This document shows positions 27,975-37,703 of a stretch of DNA of 64,000 nucleotides, piece after piece (within the stretch, counting starts at the first letter, position 1; each line of letters starts with the position of its first letter). Source of the DNA: Methylophaga sp. OBS1 (GTDB lineage Bacteria > Pseudomonadota > Gammaproteobacteria > Nitrosococcales > Methylophagaceae); NCBI RefSeq assembly GCF_026319365.1, contig NZ_JAPDMS010000002.1, forward strand, positions 485,565 through 549,564, given 5' to 3'. A program made the translations under genes and the position numbers. A model generated the notes under the pieces. The model was not told where the DNA came from and ran no database searches. It worked only from the letters and a program-made list of their open reading frames with translations.

Positions 27975-29828
27975 ATGCCTCAATATCGTTCTAAAACGTC
28001 CACTGCCGGCCGCAATATGGCGGGTGCCCGTGCTTTATGGCGGGCGACGGGAATGAAAGACGATGATTTCAACAAACCGATTATCGCCATTGCCAACTCA
28101 TTTACGCAGTTTGTACCGGGCCATGTTCATCTGAAAGATCTGGGGCAACTGGTCGCCCGCGAAATCGAAAGCGTCGGCGGTGTCGCCAAAGAGTTCAACA
28201 CCATTGCGGTGGATGACGGTATCGCCATGGGCCACAGTGGCATGCTTTACAGTCTGCCATCACGTGACATTATCGCCGACTCGGTGGAATACATGGTTAA
28301 TGCCCACTGTGCCGATGCGCTGGTGTGTATTTCCAACTGCGATAAGATCACGCCGGGTATGTTGATGGCGGCGATGCGTCTCAATATTCCGGTGATTTTT
28401 GTCTCCGGCGGTCCGATGGAGGCCGGTAAAACCAAGCTGGCGGGTAAAGACGTCAAACTGGATCTGGTTGATGCCATGGTGCAGGCGGCCGATGATAAGG
28501 TCAGTGACGAAGATGTCGCCCAGGTCGAACGTAGCGCCTGCCCGACCTGCGGTTCCTGCTCCGGCATGTTCACTGCCAACTCAATGAACTGTCTGACCGA
28601 AGCGTTGGGCCTGTCGCTGCCGGGTAATGGTTCGCTACTGGCGACCCATGCCGATCGTGAAGCGCTGTTCCTGGAAGCTGGACGCCGCATTGTTGACCTG
28701 GCCAAGCGCTATTACGAAAACGATGAGGACGATGTATTGCCGCGTGCGATCGCCAGCAAGTCCGCATTTGAAAATGCGATAGCCCTCGATATCGCGATGG
28801 GCGGCTCAACGAATACCGTTTTGCACCTGCTTGCGGCAGCCCATGAAGCCGAGGTGGATTTCAGCATGGCCGATATCGATCGGATGTCACGCAAGATTCC
28901 GAATCTATGTAAAGTCGCCCCGGCAACCAATAAGTATCATATGGAAGATGTGCACCGTGCCGGTGGGGTGGTGTCTATTCTGGGTGAGCTGGCGGCGGGC
29001 GGACTGTTGCATACCGATGTGCCGACGGTTCATAGCAAAACCATGGCCGACGGTCTGGCTCAGTGGGATGTGAAGCGGACCCAGCACGAACCGGCTTTAC
29101 TGCGTTATCTTGCCGGCCCGGCAGGCATCCCCACTCAGGTTGCCTTTAGCCAGGATTGCCGCTGGCCGGAACTGGATCTGGATCGTGAAAACGGCTGTAT
29201 CCGTGATGTCGAACATGCCTATAGTCAGGATGGTGGTCTTGCGGTTCTGTACGGCAATCTGGCTGAAGACGGCTGCATCGTCAAAACTGCCGGTGTTGAT
29301 GAGTCAATCCTGACTTTCTCCGGTCCTGCCAGAATTTTCGAGTCTCAGGACGCTGCGGTTGCCGGTATTCTCGGTGGCGCGATTAAAGAAGGGGATGTCG
29401 TTCTGATCCGCTACGAAGGCCCCAAAGGCGGTCCAGGCATGCAGGAAATGCTGTATCCGACCAGTTACCTCAAGTCCAAAGGTTTGGGGAAAGCCTGTGC
29501 CTTGCTGACCGATGGTCGTTTTTCCGGCGGTACTTCGGGCCTGTCAATTGGTCACGCTTCGCCGGAAGCGGCGGAAGGTGGCAATATCGGTCTGGTGGAA
29601 GAGGGCGATATGATCCTTATCGATATTCCGAACCGTAAAATCAATGTGGATCTCACCGATGAAGAGCTGGCTCATCGCCGTGCCAAGATGGAAGCCCGTG
29701 GTGAAAATGCCTGGAAACCGGTAGCGCGTGAACGCACCGTCAGCCTCGCACTGCAGGCTTATGCAGCACTGACCACCTCGGCGGCCAAAGGTGCTGTGAG
29801 AGATGTCGAGCAGCTCAAGCGTCGCTGA
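27975..29828 (+). CDS. ilvD: Dihydroxy-acid dehydratase
   Basis: IlvD dehydrates 2,3-dihydroxy-isovalerate and -methylvalerate in valine and isoleucine synthesis. The start ATG at 27975 gives [19 protein letters not shown], the standard N-terminus, with TTGGAGTG upstream; total 617 residues. Iron-sulfur cluster cysteines lie in [12 protein letters not shown] and [18 protein letters not shown], and [14 protein letters not shown] is the C-terminal signature. It stands alone; a 236-base gene-free interval with nested inverted repeats follows. Confidence 0.97.
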   Translation: MPQYRSKTSTAGRNMAGARALWRATGMKDDDFNKPIIAIANSFTQFVPGHVHLKDLGQLVAREIESVGGVAKEFNTIAVDDGIAMGHSGMLYSLPSRDIIADSVEYMVNAHCADALVCISNCDKITPGMLMAAMRLNIPVIFVSGGPMEAGKTKLAGKDVKLDLVDAMVQAADDKVSDEDVAQVERSACPTCGSCSGMFTANSMNCLTEALGLSLPGNGSLLATHADREALFLEAGRRIVDLAKRYYENDEDDVLPRAIASKSAFENAIALDIAMGGSTNTVLHLLAAAHEAEVDFSMADIDRMSRKIPNLCKVAPATNKYHMEDVHRAGGVVSILGELAAGGLLHTDVPTVHSKTMADGLAQWDVKRTQHEPALLRYLAGPAGIPTQVAFSQDCRWPELDLDRENGCIRDVEHAYSQDGGLAVLYGNLAEDGCIVKTAGVDESILTFSGPARIFESQDAAVAGILGGAIKEGDVVLIRYEGPKGGPGMQEMLYPTSYLKSKGLGKACALLTDGRFSGGTSGLSIGHASPEAAEGGNIGLVEEGDMILIDIPNRKINVDLTDEELAHRRAKMEARGENAWKPVARERTVSLALQAYAALTTSAAKGAVRDVEQLKRR

Positions 29829-29844
29829 GTTTGTGAGTGAGTCA

Positions 29845-30051
29845 TCACAGAGGCACAGAAGACACAGAGATTAATAGCAGGGAATGCGCGGGCTTCGGCT
29901 ATACTTTTGACAGAGTTATCCGCAGATTTCGCTGATTAGCACAGATTCGAAAGTCTCACTGGAAAAATCGGCGTAATCTGTGGACAGAGATACAGCAGCA
30001 CACATCGTGGCTCAGACAATACCAACTATCTCTGTGTCCTCTGTGGTTCAA
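29845..30051. repeat. Nested inverted repeats in the ilvD to ABC-transporter gap
   Basis: An outer pair, CACAGAGG...ACACAGAGA (29846-29870) against TCTCTGTGTCCTCTGTGG (about 30028-30046), is imperfect because the left arm carries a short insertion. It encloses an inner pair, CCGCAGATTTCGCTGATT (29920-29937) against AATCGGCGTAATCTGTGG (29966-29983), with 15 of 18 positions complementary. Additional CACAGATTCG/ACAGAGA fragments lie between. The interval has no gene. The pattern looks like a dispersed intergenic repeat of REP or miniature-element type; other copies cannot be counted here. Confidence 0.65.
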
Positions 30052-30065
30052 TCAAATCCAAAAAT

Positions 30066-31850
30066 TCAAACCTGTTGAGCGTAGAGTTTCTGATAGAGGC
30101 CATCCTGCTGAATCAGAGAGTCATGTGAACCTTCGGCGATAATGTCGCCGCCATCAAACACCACGACGCGATCGGCCTGGCGGACTGCACTGAGACGGTG
30201 AGCGATAATGATGGTCGTACGGTCCTGTAGATACTGCTCCAGTGCCATATGCAGGTGGTATTCGGTTTCGCTGTCGAGCGCCGATGTCGCCTCGTCCAAC
30301 ACCACCACACAAGGGTTGATCAATGCCATCCTGGCAATCGCCAGACGTTGCCGCTGGCCCCCGGAAAGTTTGACCCCCGCGCGACCGATAATGGTGTCAA
30401 GCTTCTTGGGCATGGCAACAATAACATCTTCCAGTTGGGCTATCTTTATTGCTTCCCATACCGCTTCATCAGAATAATTACGGCCCATGGTGATGTTCTG
30501 ACGCACGCTGTCGTTGAAGAGTGCAGGTGCCTGCAGAACGGTTGCAACATGTTCGCGCACGGTTTCCAGGCCGATATCACTGACTGCAACATCGTTGAAG
30601 TAGACCATGCCTTTGTCAGCCGGATACAAGCCCAGCAGGACATTGACCAGCGTTGATTTACCGGCACCACTGGCACCGACCAGCGCCACTTTTTCACCGG
30701 CTTTGATATTGAGTGAGACGCCGTTGAGCACTTTGTTGTTGTCGTCATATTTGAAGTGCAGATCCTCAATCCGGATACTGCTGGCCTGACCCGGCACAAA
30801 GGGATTGATTTTATCGGGATAGCGTTCCTCTTCCCGCATTGAGAACAGGCTATTCAGTCGACCCACTGCGGCACCAGCGGCATAGAAGGAATACTGGATA
30901 TTCAGGATCTCCTGTACCGGACTCATCATGAACCAGAGGTAGCCGAATACCGCAAACATCTGACCGATGGACAGATCGGAAAAGACCACCATAAACATGC
31001 TGACAGCACGGAAGACATCAAAACCAAACAGGAAGATCACGAAGGAAAACCGATTGGCAGCATCACTTTTCCAGGCAAACTCGGAGGCATGCTGACGCAC
31101 ATCGCGGGCATTATCAATCACCCGGCGCAGATAGTGTTTTTCACGGTTGGCGGTGCGGATCTGCTGTACGGCATCCAGGGTCTCGGTCAGGCTCTGCTGA
31201 AAAATCTCAAAAGCTGAATTTTCTTTTTTCTTGAGGGCTTTGACATGCTTGCCTACCACCATGGTGAAATAAATGACCAGTGGGTTCATAAACAGGATTA
31301 ACAAAGCCAGTTGCCAATGCAGAAATAGCAGAATAATGGCCGTACCGAAAATGCTGAGCACTGCCACAATAAAACGGCTGATGGTGTTGCCGATAAAATT
31401 GTCGATAACCTCAATGTCGGTCACAAAGTGAGAGGCAATCCCAGCGCTGCCGCGGGTTTCGTATTCACTGATAGCGATACGGCCAAGGCGTTTGATCAGT
31501 TTATGGCGGATGCGGAAGGTGATGCGTTTGGCAATCAGTGTGAAATAACGTGACTGTGCGACGTTGAGAATCAGTGACAACACACGCAGAATCAGGGTGA
31601 AAAGCAACACCGCGGTAATAAACAGCACCGGCCCATGCCACTGTTCCGGTGTAAATTGCTCGATGAAACCGACTGTTGGGCCAGGCTCATCCAGCAGGAC
31701 TTCATCCACCATGAGTGGCAACAGCAGTGGCACCGGCACCGCACACACAGTTGCCAGAATAGCCAGCAGATTGGCTTTGACCAAGTGCTTTTTATAGCCG
31801 AGAGCCTGCTTTAATATGCCTTTTAGGTCGTAATTTGTATTCGTTGTCAT
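30066..31850 (-). CDS. ABC exporter, fused permease and ATPase (MsbA-like half transporter)
   Basis: A 594-residue type IV ABC half transporter. Six membrane helices lie in about 20-320, followed by the nucleotide-binding domain: Walker A GASGAGKSTLVNVLL, signature KLSGGQRQRLAIARMAL, Walker B VVVLDEATSALDSETE and the H-loop IIIAHRLSAVRQ. Relatives export lipids, peptides or drugs. Nothing next to it (nested repeats on one side, heme uptake on the other) reveals the substrate. The 34 bases between it and the hmuV stop suggest possible readthrough from hmuTUV, but no shared function is implied. Confidence 0.88.
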   Translation of the reverse strand: MTTNTNYDLKGILKQALGYKKHLVKANLLAILATVCAVPVPLLLPLMVDEVLLDEPGPTVGFIEQFTPEQWHGPVLFITAVLLFTLILRVLSLILNVAQSRYFTLIAKRITFRIRHKLIKRLGRIAISEYETRGSAGIASHFVTDIEVIDNFIGNTISRFIVAVLSIFGTAIILLFLHWQLALLILFMNPLVIYFTMVVGKHVKALKKKENSAFEIFQQSLTETLDAVQQIRTANREKHYLRRVIDNARDVRQHASEFAWKSDAANRFSFVIFLFGFDVFRAVSMFMVVFSDLSIGQMFAVFGYLWFMMSPVQEILNIQYSFYAAGAAVGRLNSLFSMREEERYPDKINPFVPGQASSIRIEDLHFKYDDNNKVLNGVSLNIKAGEKVALVGASGAGKSTLVNVLLGLYPADKGMVYFNDVAVSDIGLETVREHVATVLQAPALFNDSVRQNITMGRNYSDEAVWEAIKIAQLEDVIVAMPKKLDTIIGRAGVKLSGGQRQRLAIARMALINPCVVVLDEATSALDSETEYHLHMALEQYLQDRTTIIIAHRLSAVRQADRVVVFDGGDIIAEGSHDSLIQQDGLYQKLYAQQV

Positions 31851-31884
31851 CAGCGTTCGTCAAGTCAGAAGCCATGCAGGGTTG

Positions 31885-32652
31885 TCAGATTAAAACCTGA
31901 TGACCGTCTTTACTGCTCAAAAGCTCCGGGCAATAGCCCCAAGTCTGTTCAATCCTATCCGGTTGTAAAATAGTCTCAGGGGCACCTGAAGCAATCATTT
32001 TACCTTCTTTGAGCAGCCAGATCTTGTCAGCGTAGCGAATTGCCTGGTTAAGATCATGCAGTATCATGATGACGCCGGTGTTCTGTTGCTGGCTGAGTTG
32101 ACGGATAAGTTGCAGCAAATGATGTTGCTGACCCAGGTCTTGGGCTGATGTGGGCTCATCGAGTAAAAGTAGTGGCGGTTTTTCCGCGCTTGAGAGTTGC
32201 AATAAGATCCGTGCCAGCTGCACTCTCTGTCTTTCCCCGCCTGAGAGACTGGTATAGATCCGGTCCGCAAAGGGCAGTGTGTCAGTGATTTGCATCCAGT
32301 GTAACGACTGTTCCCTGATTTGTGAGCTATCGAGGGATAAGGGCGTGGCACCTATTGCGACAACTTCCTGAGCCCTGAAAGGAAAAGACAGTTCACTGCT
32401 CTGGGGTAACACGCCGACATGCCGGGCCCGTTCACGACGTGGCCATTCTTGCAAAGCTTTATCATGCAAATGGATGCTGCCGCTATCAGCAAGCCATTGG
32501 CTGGAAATTGCTTTGAGCAGGCTCGATTTTCCTGCACCGTTAGGACCCAAAACGGCAATGACTTCACCCGCTTGCAGCTCAGCATGGCTGATTGAGAGAA
32601 CCGCTACACCACGGCGATAAACTTGTAGTTGATCGATAATCAGCATACTCAT
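31885..32652 (-). CDS. hmuV: Heme ABC transporter ATP-binding protein
   Basis: ATPase of the HmuTUV heme importer at the inner membrane. GPNGAGKSSLLKAIS is Walker A, SLSGGERQRVQLARILL the signature and LLLLDEPTSAQDLGQQHHLL Walker B; the C-terminal ASGAPETILQP is typical of iron/heme/B12 importers. The start is ATG 32652, just after the hmuU TAG, or ATG 32646; upstream residues overlap hmuU and are not family-like. It is the third gene of hmuT-hmuU-hmuV. Confidence 0.9.
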   Translation of the reverse strand: MSMLIIDQLQVYRRGVAVLSISHAELQAGEVIAVLGPNGAGKSSLLKAISSQWLADSGSIHLHDKALQEWPRRERARHVGVLPQSSELSFPFRAQEVVAIGATPLSLDSSQIREQSLHWMQITDTLPFADRIYTSLSGGERQRVQLARILLQLSSAEKPPLLLLDEPTSAQDLGQQHHLLQLIRQLSQQQNTGVIMILHDLNQAIRYADKIWLLKEGKMIASGAPETILQPDRIEQTWGYCPELLSSKDGHQVLI

Positions 32653-32654
32653 GC

Positions 32655-33698
32655 CTACAGGGTGCTCAGCCTTTGTCGCTGCTGAAGCAGCAGGAATACA
32701 AAAAATGGTGCACCCAACAGCGCGGTCACCAAGCCTACAGGTAATTCGGCGGGAGCCATCCACACCCTGGCACCAATATCAGCCATCAGCAGCAATGCGG
32801 CACCTGTCAACGCGGAGAGTGGCAGTAACTGACGATGATCGGGGCCCAGGGTCATGCGAACTAAATGCGGAATCACAAGACTGACAAAGCCAATGATGCC
32901 TGAAGCTGATACGGCCACGCCGACGCCTGCGGCGGTCACGATGATCAGACGTCGTTTAAGTTTTTCGGTATCAATACCCAGGTGTTCTGCTTCGGCTTCT
33001 CCCAATAAGAGGGCATTGAGAGCGACCGCTTGACGCTGATAAAACAGCAGTAGCGACAGGCTGGTTAAAGCCGTGAGCCAGAGCATTGGCACGGTCGCTC
33101 CATTGAGTGAACCCATGCCCCAGAGAGTGAGGTCTCTCAATGCCTGATCGTTAGCAATAAACGTTAAAAATCCAACTACGGCACCACTGAAAGCGGCAAC
33201 GGCCACACCTGCCAATAAAAGAATCAAAACAGAGGTTGAGCCCAGCTGCGATTGCGCCAATCGGTACACTAATAGGGTCGTCACTAAACCACCGGCAAAT
33301 GCTGCTACGGGTGTAATTATGGTGGCCAGTGTCACTGGCAAAATGACAATCGCAACGGCTGCGCCCAGTCCCGCTCCTGATGAAACACCAATAATCCCCG
33401 GATCAGCAAGCGGGTTGCGGAATAGTCCCTGAGTGACTGCACCACATATTGCCAGAATGGCGCCCACAAACATGGCCAGCAACGTGCGTGGCCAGCGGAT
33501 ATCGGTAATCACCAGTTGTTGATATTCGGCAAGCGGGCTGATGCTCGATCCCGAGAGACTGTCCCACAGTGTCAGCATGGTATCGACTGCACTCAGTTGC
33601 ATGGGCCCGGAGGTCAATGATAGCCAGCAGCCGAGAACTAATACTGTGGACATGCATGACCAGGCCAGCCAGATAGGAAAACGCTCAGAAGCAGCCAC
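32655..33698 (-). CDS. hmuU: Heme ABC transporter permease
   Basis: A 347-residue FecCD-type permease with about ten hydrophobic helices that moves heme across the inner membrane. RWPRTLLAMFVGAILAICG, FRNPLADPGIIGVSSGAGLG and the later GIIGFVSLVIPHLVRMTLGP are the FecCD signatures, the last including the coupling helix for HmuV. The start is GTG 33698 (MAASERFPIW). It follows hmuT by 16 bases and hmuV begins directly after it. Confidence 0.92.
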   Translation of the reverse strand: MAASERFPIWLAWSCMSTVLVLGCWLSLTSGPMQLSAVDTMLTLWDSLSGSSISPLAEYQQLVITDIRWPRTLLAMFVGAILAICGAVTQGLFRNPLADPGIIGVSSGAGLGAAVAIVILPVTLATIITPVAAFAGGLVTTLLVYRLAQSQLGSTSVLILLLAGVAVAAFSGAVVGFLTFIANDQALRDLTLWGMGSLNGATVPMLWLTALTSLSLLLFYQRQAVALNALLLGEAEAEHLGIDTEKLKRRLIIVTAAGVGVAVSASGIIGFVSLVIPHLVRMTLGPDHRQLLPLSALTGAALLLMADIGARVWMAPAELPVGLVTALLGAPFFVFLLLQQRQRLSTL

Positions 33699-33714
33699 AA
33701 GATGGTCTTTCAGT

Positions 33715-34551
33715 TCAAGGGGTCAGTTGTTCACTGATCGCCAGTGCTTCGTCTAATGCGCCAAGGCTGATACCTGCAATCAGTTTGCCGGCATTGACAC
33801 CGATAATATTGTCTTTTCGACCCGCGGGCGTGTTAATCAGCAGTGGCTGGCGCTGCAGGATTCGCTCAATATCTGCCTCGCTGTCGGATCTTTGTCCAAG
33901 CAAAATGACATCCGGGCTAATCGACAGCAACGCTTCCACTGAGACTGATTTGTAGCCACTGAATTGACCCAGATTATGGCCGCCAAGCAGTGTTATCAGT
34001 GCGTCAGCCGTTGTACCACTACCAGCCTGAGATAATCCACGATCACCCAAGTCCAGCAGAAAAATAATATTTTGCTGTTTATCGCCGACGGCGGAGAGTT
34101 GTTTGCCAAGTTGATCAACACGGGTGACGAGTGAAGTCGCTTCCTGTTCCCGGCCTAATAACTGACCTAAGGCTGTGATATTGGCCTTCAATTCAGTCAA
34201 ATTTTTTGGGCTGTTCAGTTGAACTAATCGTAGCGGGGCTTTTTTCAACAGACTCAGTGTCTCTTCCGGGCCCATGTGATCGCTGCCAACAACCCAGTCG
34301 GGATTGTTATCAAGAATACCCTCCGCAGACAGGGCGCGATGATAGCCGAGGTTGGGGACATCTGATGAGAGTAGTGACTGGCTGGTGACATCTGCAGCAA
34401 CAATTTTCTGCCCCAACCCTAATGCAATCAGAATTTCAGTGGCATTACTGTCAACAGTCACAATACGCTGGGTTAGCGTTTCAGCGTGTAAACGCAAGGG
34501 CGTCAACAAAATTAAAACAATAAAAAACAGCGCTGGGCCAGGTACTGACAT
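33715..34551 (-). CDS. hmuT: Periplasmic heme-binding protein
   Basis: A 278-residue substrate-binding protein of the HmuT/BtuF class. Residues 1-23 form a signal peptide (FFIVLILLTPLRLHAE). IVTVDSNATEILIALGLGQ and VPNLGYHRALSAEGIL match HmuT, including the tyrosine region that ligates heme, and LITLLGGHNLG is a second-lobe signature. It hands heme to HmuUV. First gene of the leftward heme transport operon; Fur-like sites lie in the 152-base gap to hmuR. Confidence 0.92.
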   Translation of the reverse strand: MSVPGPALFFIVLILLTPLRLHAETLTQRIVTVDSNATEILIALGLGQKIVAADVTSQSLLSSDVPNLGYHRALSAEGILDNNPDWVVGSDHMGPEETLSLLKKAPLRLVQLNSPKNLTELKANITALGQLLGREQEATSLVTRVDQLGKQLSAVGDKQQNIIFLLDLGDRGLSQAGSGTTADALITLLGGHNLGQFSGYKSVSVEALLSISPDVILLGQRSDSEADIERILQRQPLLINTPAGRKDNIIGVNAGKLIAGISLGALDEALAISEQLTP

Positions 34552-34574
34552 TAAGAACTCCTGAGTGGGCAGAT

Positions 34575-34690
34575 ATTTCTATAAATAAAAATCATTTGCA
34601 GAAAGGAAATGTAACAATCCTTGCCAAAAAAATCCAGTAATGCAAATAATAATGATTATCGTATAGGATCGTAATCATCATTGTCATTAT
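34575..34690. promoter_or_regulatory. Fur-like boxes between hmuT and hmuR
   Basis: The divergent gap holds several AT-rich Fur-like sequences: AATAATAATGATTATCG (about 34645-34661), GTAATCATCATTGTCATTAT (34670-34689) close to the hmuR start, and AAATAAAAATCATTTGC (about 34580-34596) on the hmuT side. They resemble the GATAAT/ATTATC repeats bound by Fur, so iron repression of both operons is expected. Exact promoter hexamers are not certain. Confidence 0.65.
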
Positions 34691-34703
34691 CCGGGAAATA
34701 GAA

Positions 34704-36719
34704 ATGAAATACTGCAAAAATTATCGAATTACCCTACTCACAGCACTACTGGCTGGCGCTTCTGCATCAGTTAATGCAGATCCCCTATCACTTGATAAGC
34801 TTGAAGTATCTTCAACGCTGGCTGGGTTTGAATACGCCAATACACGACATATTGAATCGCTTGAACAGCAGGAGTTGGATCGTAGACAGGCACAGTCTGT
34901 TCCGGAAACCGTTGCTTTACTGCCTAATGTCAGCCTGAGAGGCGGGCCTCGAGAAAATTTACATACAGTCAATATCAGAGGCTTGGGCGCGAATCGTGTT
35001 TTGCAACTGATTGATGGGACCCGGCAGAATTTTGAGTCCGGGCACAGGCCAAGCTATTTCCTTGATCCGGCACTGCTAAAACGGGTTGAGGTTATCAAAG
35101 GTCCTGTCAGTTCGCTGTGGGGATCGGGCGCACTTGGCGGTGTCATCTCCAGTGAGACGGTACACGCGGCAGATTTGCTAAATGGTGGGGAGAACTTTGC
35201 CGGATTCATTAAGCAGGGCTATAACAGTAATAACGATAAATGGCTGACGACGACAGCGCTGGCAGGACGTTACGGTGATGTCGATTTACTGGTGTCGGGC
35301 TTCTACCGTGATGGCAATGACATTGAAATTGGTGGTGGCGACAACCTGCTGAATTCTGCGGTGCGTGACCGTGGGATGATGGCCAAAATGGACTGGTTCA
35401 TAGATCCTGCGCAAACCGCAACCTTCAATTTCCGCAGTTCCAGGGTGGACGGTTCGGTGCCGAGTAATGGCTCGGCTGTGCCTAACGATACTTCCAACTT
35501 TCTGATCGAGCGTGAAAATGAGACGGATCATGCTTCATTGGATTACCGACTCAATCCAGATAGTCATTTGATCAACAGCAAACTGAAGCTTTACTGGAAC
35601 CGAACCAGGATGGATGAGAGCCGTATCAGCGATGATCGGCCGGATGATACAAAAATCCGTACCCTGGGTATCAACCTGAATAACCGCAGTGATCTGGGCC
35701 TTGTCCAGTTACTTTATGGCATTGATGGTTATCAGGATAAAATCGACACCAGCCGGGGTGGCGTCGACAGACCTGTTCCACCAGAAGCAACGACCGATGT
35801 CTGGGGCGCTTTCGTCAATATGCAGATGCCACTGAGTCAACAATGGCTGGTGGAACTGGGCGGGCGTTACGATTACTTTGCGACCGAAGCCGATAATCTC
35901 AATGATGATCGCAGTGATAATGCCTTTTCTCCGTCTGCGGCTATCAGCTGGCTGCCCACTGAGGACCTGCGTTTGACATTGCGTTATGACGAGGCTTTCC
36001 GAGCCCCTTCGGCAGAAGAGCTTTACACTACGGGCACGCACTTCACCTACGGCCCATTTGCTAGCAATACCTTTATCAATGACCCCAACCTCGATCCTGA
36101 GGAAGCTAAAAACATCGAACTCCTGCTGGATTATCAGTTGCATGATGTCTTTAATTCAGGAGATAAAGTGACTTGGCATGCCTCTGCATTCCATAACGAA
36201 GTCGATAACTTTATCGAGCAAATTACAACTAATTACCAACAGATATTTTTACCCTTCGATGATGATTTTTATCCTTTGAATACTGAGTATCGTAATGTTG
36301 ATGAAGCACAGTTAGTGGGCTTTGAGATTGCGGTTAATTACCAATGGGAAAGCTGGAATACGCTGGTCAGCTATGGTCAGACCCGAGCTCAGAACAAAAA
36401 CACGGGAGAGGCATTAAGTCATATCCCGGCAGACAAATGGGTGGTCGACCTGAACAAAGCGTGGTTGGCTGACAGTCTTAAAACCGGCTTTACCATAACC
36501 CGTGTAGAAGCACAGAGACACCTGCCTACTGAGATCAGCACGGATTATGACCATTACACACTCGTGGATCTGTATGCTAACTGGACACCCCGTGACTTTG
36601 AAAACCTGACTGTCGATCTGACGGTCAACAACCTGACGGATCAGAAATATATTGTAGCCTTTGAACAACTCTACATGCCCGGGAAAGATATCCGTCTCGG
36701 GGTCAGATACGATTTCTAA
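34704..36719 (+). CDS. hmuR: TonB-dependent heme/hemoglobin receptor
   Basis: A 671-residue outer-membrane receptor that imports heme using TonB energy. A signal peptide covers about 1-25 (ALLAGASASVNAD) and a TonB-box-like LDKLEVSST follows. The plug domain spans about 40-150 (VNIRGLGANRVLQLIDGTR). The beta-barrel carries the heme-receptor hallmark FRAPSAEELY followed by a histidine (TTGTHF) and the DPNLDPEEAKNIE box, the usual FRAP/NPNL pair. It ends in RLGVRYDF with the terminal phenylalanine of outer-membrane proteins. First gene of hmuR-hutX-hutZ, next to Fur-like boxes. exbB, exbD and tonB are not in the window. Confidence 0.93.
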   Translation: MKYCKNYRITLLTALLAGASASVNADPLSLDKLEVSSTLAGFEYANTRHIESLEQQELDRRQAQSVPETVALLPNVSLRGGPRENLHTVNIRGLGANRVLQLIDGTRQNFESGHRPSYFLDPALLKRVEVIKGPVSSLWGSGALGGVISSETVHAADLLNGGENFAGFIKQGYNSNNDKWLTTTALAGRYGDVDLLVSGFYRDGNDIEIGGGDNLLNSAVRDRGMMAKMDWFIDPAQTATFNFRSSRVDGSVPSNGSAVPNDTSNFLIERENETDHASLDYRLNPDSHLINSKLKLYWNRTRMDESRISDDRPDDTKIRTLGINLNNRSDLGLVQLLYGIDGYQDKIDTSRGGVDRPVPPEATTDVWGAFVNMQMPLSQQWLVELGGRYDYFATEADNLNDDRSDNAFSPSAAISWLPTEDLRLTLRYDEAFRAPSAEELYTTGTHFTYGPFASNTFINDPNLDPEEAKNIELLLDYQLHDVFNSGDKVTWHASAFHNEVDNFIEQITTNYQQIFLPFDDDFYPLNTEYRNVDEAQLVGFEIAVNYQWESWNTLVSYGQTRAQNKNTGEALSHIPADKWVVDLNKAWLADSLKTGFTITRVEAQRHLPTEISTDYDHYTLVDLYANWTPRDFENLTVDLTVNNLTDQKYIVAFEQLYMPGKDIRLGVRYDF

Positions 36720-36727
36720 AGGAGACC

Positions 36728-37138
36728 TTGATGACCACTGAATCCATCAATTGCATGCCTGGCGAAAAAGCCAGGGCGCTATTGGAAGAAATTGCAGACT
36801 GGGAATGGGTCACCACGATAGTGATTCATGGTGGCTCGGTCTTTGAATTCAAAGGTCCCTTTCCCCGGGGTTCTGAAGGCCATGGTTTTTATAACCTGGA
36901 AGGACCATTGCCGGGCTTTCACGGCCACCTGAATCTGGAGCGGGTAGCCCATATCCGCTTTCAGGATAAAGCCCATCGCGGCCGGGAAAGCTACGCCTTT
37001 GTGTTTGAAGATAGCGATGGCGAGACGATTTTCAAGATCTTTCTGGGCAGAGACGCAAATGGCGAATTAATGCCTGCTCAAACACAACGTTTTAAACAAC
37101 TCCAAGCGCAGTATCAAAAGGATTCACTTTATGAATAA
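36728..37138 (+). CDS. hutX: Cytosolic heme carrier/utilization protein HutX
   Basis: A 136-residue protein of the HutX/HuvX/ChuX-like family that binds incoming heme in the cytoplasm and passes it to HutZ. Conserved blocks are VTTIVIHGGSVFEFKGPFP, GFYNLEGPLPGFHGHLN and IRFQDKAHRGRESYAFVFE. It starts nine bases after hmuR and its last eight bases overlap hutZ, so the three are one transcript. No membrane or signal segment. Confidence 0.9.
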   Translation: MMTTESINCMPGEKARALLEEIADWEWVTTIVIHGGSVFEFKGPFPRGSEGHGFYNLEGPLPGFHGHLNLERVAHIRFQDKAHRGRESYAFVFEDSDGETIFKIFLGRDANGELMPAQTQRFKQLQAQYQKDSLYE

Positions 37139-37661
37139 CAAAGGTCTGGAAACCCAAATACGTGATGAAATCATGGATATGGTCCATAGTCGCAAAAGTC
37201 TGATGTTGTCTTCATTGGATGAGAACGGCCTGCCCTATGCGTCATACGCGCCGTTTGCTGTCGGTGATGATTGTCTCTATGTTTTGATCAGTGAAATCGC
37301 GGTTCATGGTAAAAATCTGCAACTCAATCCGCAGGCTTCGGCTTTGATTATTGAAGATGAGGATACGGCCAACGAATTGTTTGCCCGTCTGCGGGTGTTT
37401 TATCGAGTCAGGGCAGAAATGATTGAACCGGAGACCACAGACTGGCAGCAGGGAATTGATTCTTTGCAAAGCCGTCATGGCGAGCGAATTAATAACCTCA
37501 GCAAGCTGAGTGATTTCAAGCTCTTTCGTCTACACCCCAATGGGGGGCGGTATGTGAAAGGGTTTGGTAAGGCTTACCAGATCGAGGGAGGGACACTCTC
37601 AGGTGACAGTTTGTCTCACCTGCGTGAGGGACACAAAAAGCGCAGCAACGTCTCGGCCTAG
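37131..37661 (+). CDS. hutZ: Heme utilization protein HutZ (heme-degrading, PNPOx-like)
   Basis: A 176-residue split-barrel protein of the HugZ/HutZ family, related in fold to pyridoxamine-phosphate oxidases, which degrades heme to release iron. MLSSLDENGLPYASYAPFA is the barrel start, FYRVRAEMIEP a core strand, and GGRYVKGFGKAYQIEG the C-terminal family signature, followed by a histidine-bearing tail (HLREGHKKR). It is coupled to hutX by an eight-base overlap and ends before a strong hairpin. Confidence 0.9.
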   Translation: MNNKGLETQIRDEIMDMVHSRKSLMLSSLDENGLPYASYAPFAVGDDCLYVLISEIAVHGKNLQLNPQASALIIEDEDTANELFARLRVFYRVRAEMIEPETTDWQQGIDSLQSRHGERINNLSKLSDFKLFRLHPNGGRYVKGFGKAYQIEGGTLSGDSLSHLREGHKKRSNVSA

Positions 37662-37674
37662 TTAATTTATAGCG

Positions 37675-37700
37675 GGGTGCCTCTGTTGAGGCACCCATTT
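37675..37700 (+). terminator. Terminator of hmuR-hutX-hutZ
   Basis: A nine-base perfect stem (GGGTGCCTC / GAGGCACCC) with a TGTT loop is followed by ATTTTGATT, 14 bases after the hutZ stop. It lies between convergent genes and may also act on the leftward SH3-protein transcript from the other side. Confidence 0.75.
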
Positions 37701-37703
37701 TGA

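Noticed and set aside
29829..30065. Possible small gene or insertion sequence remnant in the ilvD gap
   Set aside because: No open frame of useful length and no transposase-like sequence; only the nested inverted repeats are supported.
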